DNA from: Salminus brasiliensis
Lineage: Eukaryota; Chordata; Actinopteri; Characiformes; Bryconidae
Assembly: GCF_030463535.1 (NCBI RefSeq)
Contig: NC_132887.1
Span: 21,532,943-21,596,942 of the forward strand
DNA: 64,000 bases
Reading direction: 5' to 3'
Made by a program: the position numbers and the translations under genes. This document shows positions 12,301-24,334 of the stretch, piece by piece. The stretch's first letter is position 1, and every line of letters begins with the position of its first letter. Below the pieces are notes generated by a model that was not told the origin of the DNA, ran no database searches, and worked only from the letters and a program-made list of their open reading frames with translations.

Positions 12301-15300
12301 ATTTCCACTGAAAGTTATGATGGTTTTTACCTTCTCCTGTAAAGTTGTCATTTTGGAGTTATAACAGCAAAGATATGTAATGTTAACCATACATTTTCAT
12401 AAATGTGTGATTAACTATTACACAGCTATATAAAGACTTATGAAAATATGACAGAGAACACTGTCAAGTGTAGTTTTACAGGTTTATCTGGGTTCAGAGC
12501 TTTTTTCCTCATCCGATAAAGTTATCACTTCAGAAATGCAAAGTTTTCTTATCAGACAGCGTCAATATCTTTCGCCAGTCTGCCACGTGGAAGCCTGCTG
12601 TAACTTAAGCTGCCCGATCAATGCGCTTCAGCTGCCGCCTGTGATACTCAACACGGTGGATAATTAATCAGAACAAGCGCAGTGGGTGGGGAGGCCATAA
12701 AACTCCCTCGCTCCAGCCCTGCGAGACACTTGTAAAACACGCTCTTTATCATCCAGCGGAGACAATAAACGAGGAATGTGGGCGATCTCACCTGTAGGCA
12801 TTGTACAGGTTCCTCATCTCGTTGAGGCCTTCGCACACTCCGCTGGCCGAGCAGGGGACGGTGAAGTTGCGGAGTGGGAACTGCAGGAGGCAGTCCGAGT
12901 CCGTCCGGCAGGAAGGCTCTTTGACGCTGGCGTCGTCCAGATCGGTCAGCTTCAGCTCGCCGGACACTGTGATGAACTGGCGGGGCTGAAAGTCTAGCAG
13001 GGCCACGGAGCCCAGCGGAGAGCGGGATAAGTACTGAAGAAGCCTGACCAGGCCAAGACAAACCTAGCGATGAAGAGAAAGGGTTTCATTCAGAGATTTC
13101 ACTGTAGGTAAAGAGACATCATATGTCAAAAGTTTGGGAACACCTTGTCTTCTCAATATAAGGTCTGCTTTTCGTACTTACTTCTCAATCATGTAAGAAC
13201 ATACACCTTTTACAGGACTGGTTATACCAGCTGATATGTTGTGCAATACACTGTTTCAGGCTGATCAAAGAGTCTGAAGAGTTACGAAAAGCAGGTTTCC
13301 CCTAAATAATGGTGGCATGAAATTATCCCTAAGGTACTGAAAAACTTAATAGCTTTAAAAAATCCAAACCAACAAAACTACAACATTTTGCAAAGCCAGG
13401 TGTCACAAAAATGTTTGACAGGCAGTGTATATCTGATATGACTTCACAAGAAAGGTACCACGCGGATGCCTGGTATTCACATGGCTGTAAGGGATATGTT
13501 CAGCGCTGCTATGCACAACAACATATGATCTACACACAGTTCTACATGGCTGTCCTAAAGCAGTAGTTCCTACCTTCAGCCCTGGGGACCCTGTGCTCTT
13601 CACATTTTTGTGGTTTCCCTATTCTAACACACCTGATTCAACTCAACAGCTAATTATCAAGTGTTTGATGAGGTGGCTGAGGTGGGCTTAAGCAGACAAA
13701 ACCCAAGAATGTGCAGAGTGTGTGGACCACAGGACCAGGATTGAGGGCCTAAGAAGAAGCTAAGCAGAAGCGGCCGAGGCGTTGAATTTCCCTCTTACGT
13801 GACTGCATTGGAGTTATGGCATTACACTACAAGCAAAAAGGCTATATAGTCCTGAAAATGGGTTCCCTGGCTCAACCATAGTGGATACGTTTTGTTGATA
13901 TAAAGAACCATTTGTAAAATGGTTTAATAAAGAACCACCGGTAGTTTTTTTTTCAGCATAGAGAAGAACCGTTCCCAGGTCTTTGGTCATGGTTCTGTTA
14001 GAGGTTAGAGGTTTTATCATGCTCCTGGGAAATGATGACTCCAGCTAGTGGTACCGAGCAACTGATGGTGAACCAGTTAACCTCTACAATGAACTCCTTT
14101 CATCACCTAATACAGTTCATGGAGCAAGCATGGTTAACCCTACTATTAGGTGGTCATAATATTCTGACAACACTGTGCAGAACCATTCAGTAAATGGTTT
14201 GATGAAGAACCATCTGCATGAGTTTTTCTACCACACCTTTTAGCAGCCTTATAGGGCAAAGAAGCATTTAAACATACCAACTCTCATGGCTCTGTATAGC
14301 ACCATTTACTAAAGAAGGCATGAAGATGACCTCCCCTCCCCTTTTCTGATATGTAGAGAAACTGCTTTTGATTCCCTAAATAATTTTTCAATGGTTGATT
14401 CTCTAAAGAGATTAAAAGTAAAAAAAAAACAAAACATAATCCATATAATCCATATAATGTATTTCCTTGTATAGGAAGACTTGTTTAACCAGGCAAGGGG
14501 ACATTTGTTTTTTTAGAACTGCCTTGGTTCTGTATAGACTCCTGCCTTTACTAACAAACCCTTGAAAAAACATTTTTTGAGAGTATAATTCATTAATGAA
14601 AAAAGCTCTGCATCTGATCTAGGTATGCGCTCTTTTTACGTGTGCATACAAATGTGATCTGTAAAGAACCTTTTTTCTTTTTTTAGTTTAAGGAACTTTC
14701 ATATAACATAAAGGTCCTAATGGAAGGCTTTTCCTAGACCTGCCAGACCAAGCTGTGAACCATTTGGGAATATTAATTAAGAACCGTTTAGGAATACGTA
14801 TTGACGTAAAAAATTTATTAGTTATCGGGGGTAATGACATTACAACACTGTAGGTGGCCACTCATTTACTATTCACCCCAATGCTGAATTCATCAGAGCG
14901 GTTCAGCATATAAAGGGAAGACACAAGCCTTTCCAATACAGCCAATCCTCCCTAACATGATCACAAATCAAAGACGGCCAACAATCTGCACCTGCCTCTC
15001 ACGAACCGGACACCTCCATGAAGTATTTCTCCCTTCCTGAAGGCTGGTATCAGATCCTCCCGGTGTCCTACAGATCTCCATAGAGTGCTCACTTTAAAGA
15101 GCTGGCAGAGACATCCGAGACAGACATCTGTCCCTCAGAGTATTTGATCAAGCTCAGCTGGTATGGAGATAGGGCTTTAGTTAATCCAGCCAAGTCAAGA
15201 GAATTTTCATCCAGCCCCCTCCTCAGGTATGCCCTGTGTGTGTGTGAGTGTGTGTGTGTGAGTGTGTGTATGCTGGGGGATGGGAGGAGAGAACGGTGGG

Positions 15301-17738
15301 TGGGGAACTCCTGATTAACTCTCTGCAGGAGGGGGAGTGGGGGAGTCTGAGGGGAACTGAGGCTCTTACCCGAAAGCGCTCTTCCCAGGGGCTCTGCAGG
15401 AGCTGAATCATCTGCACTGGAGTCCCCTGTTCCAGCACTGCCACGATCCCCCCCACCAGGCCACTGTCCTGGCACTGACCTCTCAGCTGCAATGGTCAAA
15501 CAAGACAAGTCTGTCAGAACTGCAACCATTAGCCAACATCAAAACGTTATGGTGTTAAACTGTTTTAACAGCGGTGCACAAATACAGCGAGGCCTTCTTC
15601 TGCTCCTTCTTCACCAGCTTTCCTGTAGCTCCTGTATCTCAGAAGTAAAGCACTAAGCATCAGCTAAAACAAGGGTTTCTTAACATGAGCCAGAGTTGCT
15701 GCATTCACCCCACAGACACTACCAAACAGAGGAGCCTAAAAGATTCCTCAAGAACCACTTGAGAACATTAGGAGCTGTACAGAAAATTAGATTCACGAGA
15801 GTAAGGAAACATTAAATTAAATTACATTATTTAACGTTAAAAGAACCTCCTAATAATGTTGATGCTAAGTTCTTCCCAGAGTCATACACTCTAGTCCAGA
15901 ACCGTTTATTCATTTGTATGAATGTTGTTAAAAATGAGTTTCTTAAACTGAGCCATAGTTCCTGCTTTCACCCTATACACTCCTAATATATAATTCCCTA
16001 TATACCAAACAGACAAGCCTAAAGGGTTCTTTGGGGTGTTGTTTTTCTTAGATCCAACTCAAGAACCACTTGAGAATGTTAAAAGTTATAGAAAAAATAG
16101 ATTCATGAGAATGAAGAACCTTTCTAAAGATCTGTTAATGAACCTTCATTTTTAGGAGCGTTCTTAAATAACAAGACGTGTGAGTGTGAAGAACAGCTTT
16201 AAGGTTAAAAGAACATCCGCATAAAGTAAAGGTTCTATGCTTTCCCAGAACAGGCCATACTAGGCAGGAAACACTCTCAAAGTGAGCCATTTTTCTGCAT
16301 CCCCTCTATACATTCTACCAAACAGAGGAGCCTAAAAGGGTTCTTTGGTGTGATGTTGTTCCTAGAGCCTTACATCTAACTAAGAACCACTTGAGAACTT
16401 GAGAGATTCTTAAGAGCTGATTTTTTAAAATGAGATTCATGAGAGTGAAAAGTCCTTCAAAAGATCCTTTTAGGAAGCTTTATTTTTTAAGAGTGCTCTT
16501 AAATAATGAGACGAAGAACATGTTTAAGGTTAAAAGAACCTCCACATGATGTAAAGGTTCTATACTAATGAACCGTATCATCCTAGACAAGCACTGTTCC
16601 TATTTCCCTATACACTCTACCAGAGGAGCCTAAAAGGGGTCCTTGGTGTAATGTTGTTCCTAGAGCCTTACATCCAACTCAAGAACCACTCGAGAACATT
16701 GAGAACATTTAAGAACCTTCTTTTTAAAATGAGATGTGTGAGTGTGAAGAACATTTTTAAGGTTATAAGAACCTCCACGTGATGTACCAGTTTCATCCTA
16801 GAACCATATGTCCTTGCCAAAAACTATTTAGGAGAATTTAGTTTTATGAGTGTTAGAAAATCTAAAGTCTAAAGAAACTCATGAATTTAAAAATTCAATC
16901 CAATGAACGTTTCTTCTTCTCCGAGACCTGCCTGTCCAAGCCAAGAACCATTTAGGAACCTGTAGTTATTTTAAGTGTTGCTGTTAAATGGTGTTAAATG
17001 AGCACCGTGTGACACAGCAGCAAAACATTCTTTAGATGTGAGTTCAACCAAGTCTAACCCAATTTGCCACTTAGTAAGAGCTTCAGAATAGCTGCATCAT
17101 GTGAAACTGTGTCAGTGAAGCCCTCAGATGTGTCTCATGAGCAGACAATCGCTCTCTTGTGATCCTGAAGTTCTGCCACCTACACAACTGCCTACCTTTA
17201 CAATGTTGGGGTGCTGTAGCCTCTGCAGGAGGACGACCTCCTTCCTCAGCTTGAAGGAGACCAGCTCTTGACAGCCCTGCGGATCTCTGAAGTCCTCCAG
17301 GCAGGACCTCATGTCCGAGCCCTGCTCGTTCACGGATTTCAAGGCCACGGCCGAGCCTTGCTGGGTGACAACCTTCAGCACTGTTTTGGTGTAACCTGCG
17401 CCTAGGAAGTCCACCACTGTCATGCCGCTCAGCTCACTGCATCCAATGCCCCATCCAGCGGTGGTCGAAGCGTCAGTGCCCCCCAAAGTCTCATTCACCG
17501 GTGGAGCTTCTGCTGTCTGTTGCCCATGAGAAGTTGCATAAAAGGGAACCAGCTCTTGCTGTCTTTCTCGAAGCTGCTGAAGCAGCTTTTCAGCAGTTAA
17601 ATCCAGGTTCAGAGCAGCAGCATCCTCAAAACCCGTCTCTCTGAGACCGAGGTGCCATTTCTTCAAAACTACCGTTAATGAAATAATCGCCAAAGCCAGA
17701 CAGCACGAGGCGAGAAACAGGCTTCTGGCGGAAGACAT
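9151..17738 (-). CDS. pkdcc: Extracellular tyrosine kinase PKDCC/VLK (six exons, last exon not found)
   Basis: Secreted/Golgi protein kinase (vertebrate lonesome kinase) that phosphorylates tyrosines on secretory-pathway and extracellular proteins and is needed for skeletal growth (family knowledge). Join, minus strand: 17196-17738, 15370-15486, 12792-13063, 11876-11955, 11677-11784, 9151-9327; phases match at every junction and all sites are AG/GT. The protein starts with a hydrophobic signal/anchor (residues ~6-25). It then shows a glycine-rich loop LGAGYTK (~112-118), a VALK lysine (~134), the divergent catalytic loop LLDFQPRQF (Asp ~244) and DLDD in place of DFG (~261). A C-terminal Cys-rich part (EYRCWPSY) follows. 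The ATG has G at -3. The assembled part is 432 residues against ~493 in human; the final ~28-residue exon was not located. Which teleost copy (a or b) this is cannot be decided here. Confidence 0.93.
9339..9380. repeat. (GA)n/(A)n simple repeat
   Basis: GAGAGA tract followed by poly-A, just upstream of the acceptor of pkdcc exon 6 (in intron 5). Confidence 0.8.
9381..11676. other. pkdcc intron 5
   Basis: 2.3-kb intron. It contains a possible degraded Tc1-like end at about 9803 (GTACAAAGGTCTTAGGCAGA), G-rich and GA-rich runs (10435-10485) and otherwise unique sequence; no extra exon was recognised. Confidence 0.4.
11677..11784 (-). CDS. pkdcc: pkdcc coding exon 5
   Basis: 108 nt after acceptor GCAATAG. 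Encodes [19 protein letters not shown], the conserved helix before the Cys-rich C-terminal part. Donor GTAAGA. Confidence 0.9.
11876..11955 (-). CDS. pkdcc: pkdcc coding exon 4
   Basis: 80 nt encoding [20 protein letters not shown].., in phase with exon 3. Separated from exon 5 by a 91-bp intron. Confidence 0.9.
12190..12380. repeat. Dispersed repeat copy (intron 3 of pkdcc)
   Basis: Shares ACCAATAGAAAT..GACTT and ACCTTCTCCTGTAAAGTTGT..CATTTTGGAG with copies at 22496-22620 and 23125-23290. Low-copy dispersed element, non-coding. Confidence 0.6.
12792..13063 (-). CDS. pkdcc: pkdcc coding exon 3 (catalytic core)
   Basis: 272 nt between acceptor CGCTAG and donor GTGAGA. Contains the catalytic-loop equivalent LLDFQPRQF, the metal-binding DLDD and the cysteine-bearing [13 protein letters not shown]. 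Ends two bases into an Arg codon. Confidence 0.94.
13117..13432. mobile_element. Small Tc1-like MITE in pkdcc intron 2
   Basis: Starts TATGTCAAAAGTTTGGGAAC and ends with a loosely inverted CACAAAAATGTTTGACAGGC. About 0.3 kb, no coding capacity. Confidence 0.55.
13870..14720. repeat. AGAACC-rich degenerate repeat (pkdcc intron 2)
   Basis: Repeated AAGAACC / GGTTCTT words (AAGAACCATTTG, AAAGAACCACCGG, AGAACCGTTCCC), similar in style to the clearer tandem array in intron 1. Boundaries are diffuse. Confidence 0.45.
15236..15270. repeat. (GT)n microsatellite
   Basis: GTGTGTG tract interrupted by GAGTG, about 100 bp downstream of pkdcc exon 2 within intron 2. Confidence 0.8.
15370..15486 (-). CDS. 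pkdcc: pkdcc coding exon 2
   Basis: 39 codons between acceptor TTGCAG and donor GTAAGA. It encodes the kinase hinge region, including [16 protein letters not shown], which closely matches the VEMIQLL..WEDRFR stretch of vertebrate PKDCC. Confidence 0.92.
15700..16830. repeat. Four degenerate tandem units of ~290 bp in pkdcc intron 1
   Basis: Units start near 15700, 15960, 16290 and 16600. Each carries, in order, ACACTCTACCAAACAGAGGA-like sequence, GCCTAAAAGGGTTCTTTGG, CAACTCAAGAACCACTTGAG, AGATTCATGAGAGTGAAGAA and AAGGTTAAAAGAACCTCC. Well diverged, so the array is old. Confidence 0.75.
17196..17738 (-). CDS. pkdcc: pkdcc coding exon 1
   Basis: 181 codons from the ATG at 17738 to HPNIVK, followed by donor GTAGGC. 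Carries the signal anchor, the linker and the N-lobe of the kinase with the Gly-loop and VALK. Phase 0 end. Confidence 0.93.
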
Positions 17739-17950
17739 GGCCGGTGGTTACTGGGTATCCTCTCTGCAGTGTCCACTGGTGTACTTCTCCCCATTCGGCT
17801 CCTTCATGCTTCCAGTAGCAGCGGCAGTGTGAGTGCGTGTATCCTCCTTCACTTTACTGGAGGTTGGTCGTGTAGCCTCGGACTGTAGGAGTAGGAGTTA
17901 TACGACACGCCCAGGGGCGGGGCTTATTGCTTTTGGCTCCGCCCACGGTC
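17739..17950 (-). promoter_or_regulatory. pkdcc 5' UTR and GC-rich promoter
   Basis: G+C-rich stretch directly upstream of the pkdcc ATG, in contrast to the AT-rich surroundings. It has a consensus GC box GGGGCGGGGC at 17914-17923 and a second CCGCCC at about 17939-17944, as expected for Sp1-type CpG promoters. The transcription start is not determined. Confidence 0.55.
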
Positions 17951-18139
17951 CTGATCACGCCCCCACCCCACCCCTCTCGTGCACGTTGTTAACGTACAGC
18001 ACGCTATTCCCGATACACGGTTTAGACTCATGCATACCAGAAGCTAGTGCTATATTTGAACAACAAAATGGGCACGTGAGCAAAACACTAGTGTGAAATA
18101 TGAAATATGACGTGTAAAAATCTAATCATAACATGATTA

Positions 18140-18310
18140 AAAAATCCAGCCGAGACCAGCTTTTGCCGGTTGCTGCTCTTTGATGATCTTCAGTGGTCAA
18201 ACGGGCTGACCAGCCGGACGTGAGCTGGACTAGGTAAACACATACGCCGGAAAAGCTGGCTGGTCAGGCTGTTGATACTGGTTGACCAGGCTGGTTGAGC
18301 TGGGGTCTTC
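18140..18310. repeat. GCTGGT/GACCAGC-rich dispersed repeat, second copy
   Basis: Same motif set as 1960-2160 (GAGACCAGCTTTTGCCGG, GGTTGACCAGGCTGG), lying just upstream of the pkdcc promoter. Confidence 0.6.
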
Positions 18311-18319
18311 TTATCACTT

Positions 18320-18718
18320 CTTTTTTCAGTTCCTTTTAATTGGGAGAACATTTTTACTAGTATTCATGCAATGCATATATTTAGACATTTGGAAATTCGA
18401 ATTATTGCATATTTGAATTGATTCATTATTAGAAGTGACTAATTTGCTAAATGTACAAATGTAGCCCCTTTTTGTGTAAAAAAAAAAAGAAAAGAAAAAA
18501 GATACATTTAAAGACATTTAAAATACATTGCATTTCATTCACTCTTACACAACAAAATTGTTTATATACCAAATATAAGCTATACTTTAAAATACATTTT
18601 ATCTATGGATCTTATGAAATAATAATAAACACAGATATGTAGCATATCTTAAAGTATTATAAATAAACATATGGCAGTTTCATAGGCACAGATAGATAGA
18701 CACAGTACAGATGCAGTT

Positions 18719-18780
<62 letters not shown>

Positions 18781-20100
18781 TGTATTTTAAAACGGGGTCA
18801 TACAACAAATGTTAAAATGTAAATATTTTTGTTACATAATATATTTAATAAAATACAATATTTGAATTCAAATATATTCATTGGCAATTTTATATATGCC
18901 AAATATAAGTTTAACAAAATGAAAAATATATTTTGAAATATAAAAATATATATATTTTTATATTTAACAGATACATTTTGGCCACTGCAAAAATGTATTT
19001 GATAAATACATAATCTTTTAAATATCATTTATTTATTTCTATATGGGATTTTATGGGAAAAGAATTTCCATGTGTAACAATTCAGGTGTTACCAGCAGGA
19101 ATCACTATTTAAAACATTGATTTCCAACATGTCAGAAATGATTTTTATGTGTGAAAAAAGACAGAAATTGTTAGAGAAATTGTTCCTCCCATTGTTTTAA
19201 TTCTCAGATGAGGCATCAAGTCCTACTGATTTTTACATGCTGACATATCATATGATTTGTTTTTTATTATACATACCACAGTTCATTTATTTAACAGTGT
19301 AGCCTACAGAACAGTGTAGTCTACATAAAAATGGGTACGCTTGACATTGGTCATGTGCACAAAAGTAGGCCTCAGATCCTTCAGATCCTTCAGAGGATTA
19401 AATTATCCTAATAGTCAGCGGACTCTTCTGTACCATTTCTTTTCTCCCTTTGCTTCTTACCGCCAGAAGTTCTATTTTTACTTCATCAGTCCTCAGGGCC
19501 TGTTTCCAAAAAGCATCAGGCTTGATTAGATTTTCCTTTGAAAACATCGGACTGAATTTTGTGGTGAGCGCACAGAAAATAGTTTTCCTCTGATGACGCT
19601 TCCATGAGTCCATACTTCCATACAGTATTTATTCAGCTGTCGCTGCACATGAAGTCCTTCTGCAGTCAAACAGGGCTTTTAATTGCTTTTCTAGCAATCA
19701 TTTGAGCAGCTCTCTCTTTTCTTAGTCTTTCAGAGAATAACATGACCTCTGTCATTCCTCTTAACTGTCATTTCATCTTCTACATACTTTAGCTATTCAC
19801 ACTAACAAGGATTTTACCAGGGTGCCTTTATTACTACTGTTTCTCTATGCATTGCATTGATCTCTTAAAGTGTAGAGGCAAATGATTCACTGAGAAGTTT
19901 AAATGGAACTGACATCCTTCAGACAGTAGGGGGTAGCAAAGTGCCTCAGGCCTTCTTCTCCAGTATACACCAAACACATCCCTGTGAGAAATCAGGACGA
20001 AGCCTGTAAATATTAGCAATAATTAGTTTGACTAATGTATCCAAATGAACATATAAGTTATATCAATAAATATAATTACACATAAATTACACTAGTGGCA
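18320..20100. other. AT-rich intergenic region
   Basis: Strongly AT-rich sequence with poly-A/T runs and an (AT)n block. 19440-19620 has short echoes of the 22.7/24.7/27.3-kb repeat (CTTCCATGAGTCC, TTTGAAAACAT). No gene seen. Confidence 0.35.
18721..18779. repeat. (AT)n microsatellite
   Basis: Uninterrupted ~59-bp AT run. Confidence 0.95.
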
Positions 20101-20104
20101 AGCA

Positions 20105-20518
20105 CACTATATGGACAAAAGTATCGGGACACCTGCTCATTCATTGTTTCTCATGAAATCAAGGGTATTAAAAAAGGTCTATCCTGCTTTTGTTAGAGTA
20201 ACTGTCTCCACTGTCAAGGGAAGGGTTTCTCATCGATTATGGAGTACTGCTGTGAGGATCTGATTGCATTCAGCAACAAGAGCGCCAGTGAGGTCAGGAT
20301 GTTGCATAATCAGCACCCCACCTCTTTCCCAACTAATTCCAAAAAGTATTGGATGGAGCACCACCATCTTTCCAGAGAACACAGTTCCACTGCTCCACAG
20401 CTCAATGCTGGGGGATTTATACCCCTCTAGACCACACCTGGCATTAGGTATGGTACCAATAGGTTCATACTTGTCTGCTCCATAGAGTCCTATTCTATTG
20501 GCGATTCTTCTCTACAGG
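20105..20518 (+). mobile_element. Tc1-like MITE, right end missing
   Basis: Begins CACTATATGGACAAAAGTAT and runs through the family's internal sequence to TATTGGCGATTCTTCTCTAC; the distal end is absent. Same family as 143-650. Confidence 0.75.
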
Positions 20519-21167
20519 TAAATGATGGTCAGACAGTACAATCAACTCTGTATCTCATCACGACTCAAACAAACACTCCATTAATTCTGCTGAGCATGTT
20601 TAATCCAAGCAGCTCCAGCAGGCAGTAACCTCTTGTGGTCTTTTCACTGCTTTTATTAGGGAGATGTTGAGTGGTGTTGAGATGCAGCAGGGCTGTAAAT
20701 AAACCCTTATGTTCCAAGCTGGAGAAAAAGCTGGCACTGTAAATTAGCATGGGCGGCAGTTCAGAAACACCCCTGATCCTGAGCAGACAGGGCTAAATGA
20801 ATCCCAGCAGCAGCCAGAGAGAGCGCTGAACACATGATACATAATAGAAAGGCCTCTGGATAATCCGCCGTCTGACAGATGATGCCTCCCCCATCTCGCT
20901 GGTGGATCAGGATGTTTATTGTAGAATGACACCCGTGCTTTAAAGGGCTCACATCCCACATTTTTCTTGTATTTCTAACCTGAGGTCCTCTAAGGACATG
21001 TGTGTGGGGTGTTTTGTCCACCAAACACAGCCGCAATTCCTTTGTACACAGCTTGAGGTGGCACGATACCATTTTCTCTTTTTTTGACATGGTAGCAATA
21101 CTGAATTTTTCAACTTTTCTTAATCTCTAAGAAAGAAGCAGGCTGTTGTCATTAATTTAAAAACAAT

Positions 21168-21740
21168 ACAGTCAGGGCCATAAGTATTTGGACAGTTACA
21201 CAGTTTTTGTAATTTGGTATCTGTACACCTCCTCATTGGGTTTCGCAAATCAGGATGTAATCGAAGTGCAGACTTCAATTCAAGAGGATTAAGTGTTTAT
21301 AAGAATTATAAATTATTATATATATATTTTTTAACATGGTCTCCTCATTTTCACAGACTCAAATTTAATTGGACGATTGCTTGATAAGCAGTTTTATCGG
21401 CCAGATGTTGCTCTTTTCCCTTGTTATTTCATGACAGATTAAGGATATTAAAAAGAGTTTATCTTTGGTGGCCGTTAATAAAAAAGAAAGGGGCCATGAT
21501 ACTAGTGAAGGTGGCCATAATTAGGCTTAAAAAACAAAGCAAAGAGGACAGAAACTTTAGGAGTGGTCAAATTAACAATTTGGTACATTCAGAAAAAAAG
21601 GGGAAATGCACTGACAGGCTTGAATATTCCTCCACGAAAAAATAACACGTTCTTAAGCTAAAAAGGCCTCGAGGAAAGACAAGAATCAACACTGGAGGGG
21701 CTTGTCCGAGATGTTGAACATTAAGAGCTGCCAATGGCCT
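21168..21740 (+). mobile_element. Degenerate Tc1-like element
   Basis: Begins CAGTCAGGGCCATAAGTATT then TGGACAG, a recognised Tc1-type end in fish; internal sequence includes remnants such as CTTTGGTGGCCGTTAATAAA. No intact frame, and the right end is unclear. Confidence 0.55.
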
Positions 21741-22420
21741 CTAGCCATCTTCTCCTCAATGTGTGAATAACTTATAACTGGCTATATAATGTTCCATGTC
21801 TGTTTTCATGAGTGACTGGCTAGACAAGGCTTGATAACGCTAGCTGAGTAACGTTAGCTGTTACAGATATTATGAATTTGTTTAGCAAATACTACAATAG
21901 TTAGTTGGCGTACTGCGAGCATTGCTGTGGAGCCTGTTATGGTGATGCTAGCGTGACCTAACAGTTGTGGCTAGATTGTTTTAGTGACTTTTAGTGATTG
22001 TACAGTTAGAACAAAAGAAAGGTAAAGGATATCTGAGGCTAGGGCAAGGACCATGTTTTTTGCTCTGTTGTGCTCTCCTGTGTTTAGATGCCACTTTCTC
22101 TGGAAGGTCAGCCACACAACAGACAAAGTAATGATATCTCATAGCTATATGTTTTGGTTAAGGCCACTAAAGCAAAAGCATTACCTAACAAGCAAAAGCA
22201 TCAGTTATGTTAGCATAGGCTTTATTTATGCTAGCTAGTATCAGGGGCATTGCGTTCTAGCTACATCTCACATATAGCTTCATGCCGCAAAGGAAATATT
22301 TCATGCATGTGTCTGACAGTAAAATGACTAATATACAATAGTATTAATAACTATTATTATTGTTGTTGTTGTTTTTATTAGTAGTAGTAGTATTTAGCTA
22401 GCAATATTATTAGCAATCAT

Positions 22421-22421
22421 A

Positions 22422-22475
<54 letters not shown>
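22421..22475. repeat. (AT)n microsatellite
   Basis: AT run with one GT interruption. Confidence 0.95.
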
Positions 22476-22479
<4 letters not shown>

Positions 22480-22495
22480 TTTTATTTTTTTTTGA

Positions 22496-22620
22496 CAGTT
22501 GGAAACTGGCAGTTGTTCTTTACATGAATGGACCAATAGAAATGCGAAGTTGCCATTTTGAAGATTTTTAAGGTTTGAAGGTTTCTGCATTACAGCACTG
22601 ATATGGATGATCCATATTGA
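22496..22620. repeat. Dispersed repeat copy
   Basis: GGCAGTTGTTCTTTACAT..GGACCAATAGAAATGC, related to 12190-12380 and 23125-23290. Confidence 0.6.
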
Positions 22621-22674
22621 ACAGGATCCCCTCTCTTGTTTACATTTCTGTCCTCGACCACTGAAATGTTTCTT

Positions 22675-22985
22675 GTGCCACTGGCTGCCACACAAACTCA
22701 AAGCATGATCGATCCACCCCAGACTAACAGTTGGAAAAGGTGCTCTGCACCTTTGTTCCTCCTTTCATTGTATGTAGATACCTTTGTTCATTGCAGGCAC
22801 ATTTTATAGCTTCATCCATGCACAGAACTTCCAAAATGTTAGACATTCCCTTGAAAATGTCTAATGCAGAGTTTTGTGAAGAGGACACACAAAAACATTT
22901 CTTCTCATGACTCTTCCATGAAGACAGAACAGTGTGCCAGCACTCTAGAGTCTGCCTAATCTCCCTAAAGGTCTGTTGGAGTCCA
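22675..22985 (-). mobile_element. Tc1-like transposase fragment, family of three
   Basis: Contains GTGCCACTGGCTGCCACACA and AGCATGATCGATCCA, which on the minus strand correspond to a decayed Tc1 segment (TVKHGGGS-like then AASGT). Shared with 24665-24985 and 27310-27650. Confidence 0.55.
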
Positions 22986-23124
22986 ACTACTTATTATTAA
23001 CTAGTCATATTATATATATTATAAGGCAAGCAGCGGGTACAGCTGGTTGTGCCCCTCTAAATTCTGTGTGTGCCCCAATACAACAAGTACTCTAGAAACC
23101 GCACTGCTGTCACTCTCATGCAAA

Positions 23125-23290
23125 AACCTGGCAGTTGTTCTTTACATCGCATCAGAAATTCGATGGACCAATAGAAATGCAAAATGCTTTTGTTACACTG
23201 ACTTCCATTAAAGGTTAAGAAGGTTTTTTCCTTCTCCTGCAAAGTTGTCATTTTGGAGATTTGGCAGCAGTGATATGGATTGTCTGTATT
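23125..23290. repeat. Dispersed repeat copy
   Basis: Third copy of the repeat at 12190-12380, with TTTTTTCCTTCTCCTGCAAA then GTTGTCATTTTGGAG. Confidence 0.6.
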
Positions 23291-23939
23291 AAACAGACTA
23301 AGAAAATTCCATGTTCCAGTTTTCCATGATATGAGTATGAGAACATGTAATAGACTGACTGACTGACGCAGGGATGATATGATGATAGCTATCTCCACCA
23401 GTTTAACAGGCGAATTAACATCCATGCTAAAGTTCAGCTTTTGTAGTAACTCAGCACTGCCAACTGCACACGAGTGGAAGTAGAGATTAAAGATTGTGTC
23501 TGCATGAAATGCTTCCATTAAGTCCCCCTCAGGAATAGCGCTGTGAGTTGAGTAAACCTTTTCAGTAATAAAGCAACTCTCTGTGCATTAAAGGAACCAT
23601 TCATCAGTGCATGCTGATTCTACAAGGAGTATCTGTGATGCGAGGGCTTTGATTTGTGCTTCAAAACATCACAATGAATCATAAGATGCTAACTATGTAC
23701 TTACACACAGCACTCGATTGGTAATCCAGACTGCTGTAGAAATTAAAGCGATATTTCAAGGAACCTAATTTAGCTCAGTGTTACTGTGCTGCCTTTATTG
23801 TTTTTAAAGGTTAGATCATATATTTACAAGAGATTAAAAAATTATAGAATTAAAAACATATTTTTAATATAACACACACACACCCCAAAACAGCCCATTC
23901 TACAAATCCTACTTACTGCTGTGGATTGGACTTTCCAGC

Positions 23940-24265
23940 TCAAACCACAGGTAAAAATGATGCACACGTACTCGGCCATGACCCTCTTCCATTGCTCCAA
24001 GGTCCAGTTCTGAGGGCCGTGTGTGCATTGTAGGCACTCTGACAAGTGGACAGGGGTTAGCATGGACACTCTGACCAGCCTGTGGCTATGCAGTGGCTCT
24101 GACATGTGCTGTGACACATTTCTTCTGTAACCAGCATTAAACATTGTTCTGCCACAGTAGCTGTAGTAGTTTCTGTTGGTTTGGCTCATTCCCATGCACA
24201 TCAGTGAGTCTTGGCTACCCAACGCTATGTTGTCCCTGCACTGTAATTTCTCCCACATCCAACAT
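23940..24265 (-). pseudogene. Broken Tc1 transposase fragment
   Basis: Minus-strand frame includes GPQNWTLEQWKRV, the Tc1 transposase 'EHQNWTLEQWKRVAWSDES' region, followed by stops and frame changes. No ends found. Confidence 0.7.
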
Positions 24266-24334
24266 CCAACTACATCAACTGCCTAATCGACAACAGTTAC
24301 TGTCTGAATGCACTATTGATAAAATATATGTATA

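Noticed and set aside
12776-12997. Plus-strand open frames opposite pkdcc exon 3
   Set aside because: Antisense shadow of a real exon; GC-rich coding sequence leaves the reverse frames open.
18721-18779. Long AT run as replication origin or matrix attachment site
   Set aside because: One of several ordinary AT microsatellites in the window; nothing further supports a function.
23057-23518. 153-codon minus-strand open frame
   Set aside because: Overlaps a dispersed repeat (23125-23290) and has no recognisable domain.
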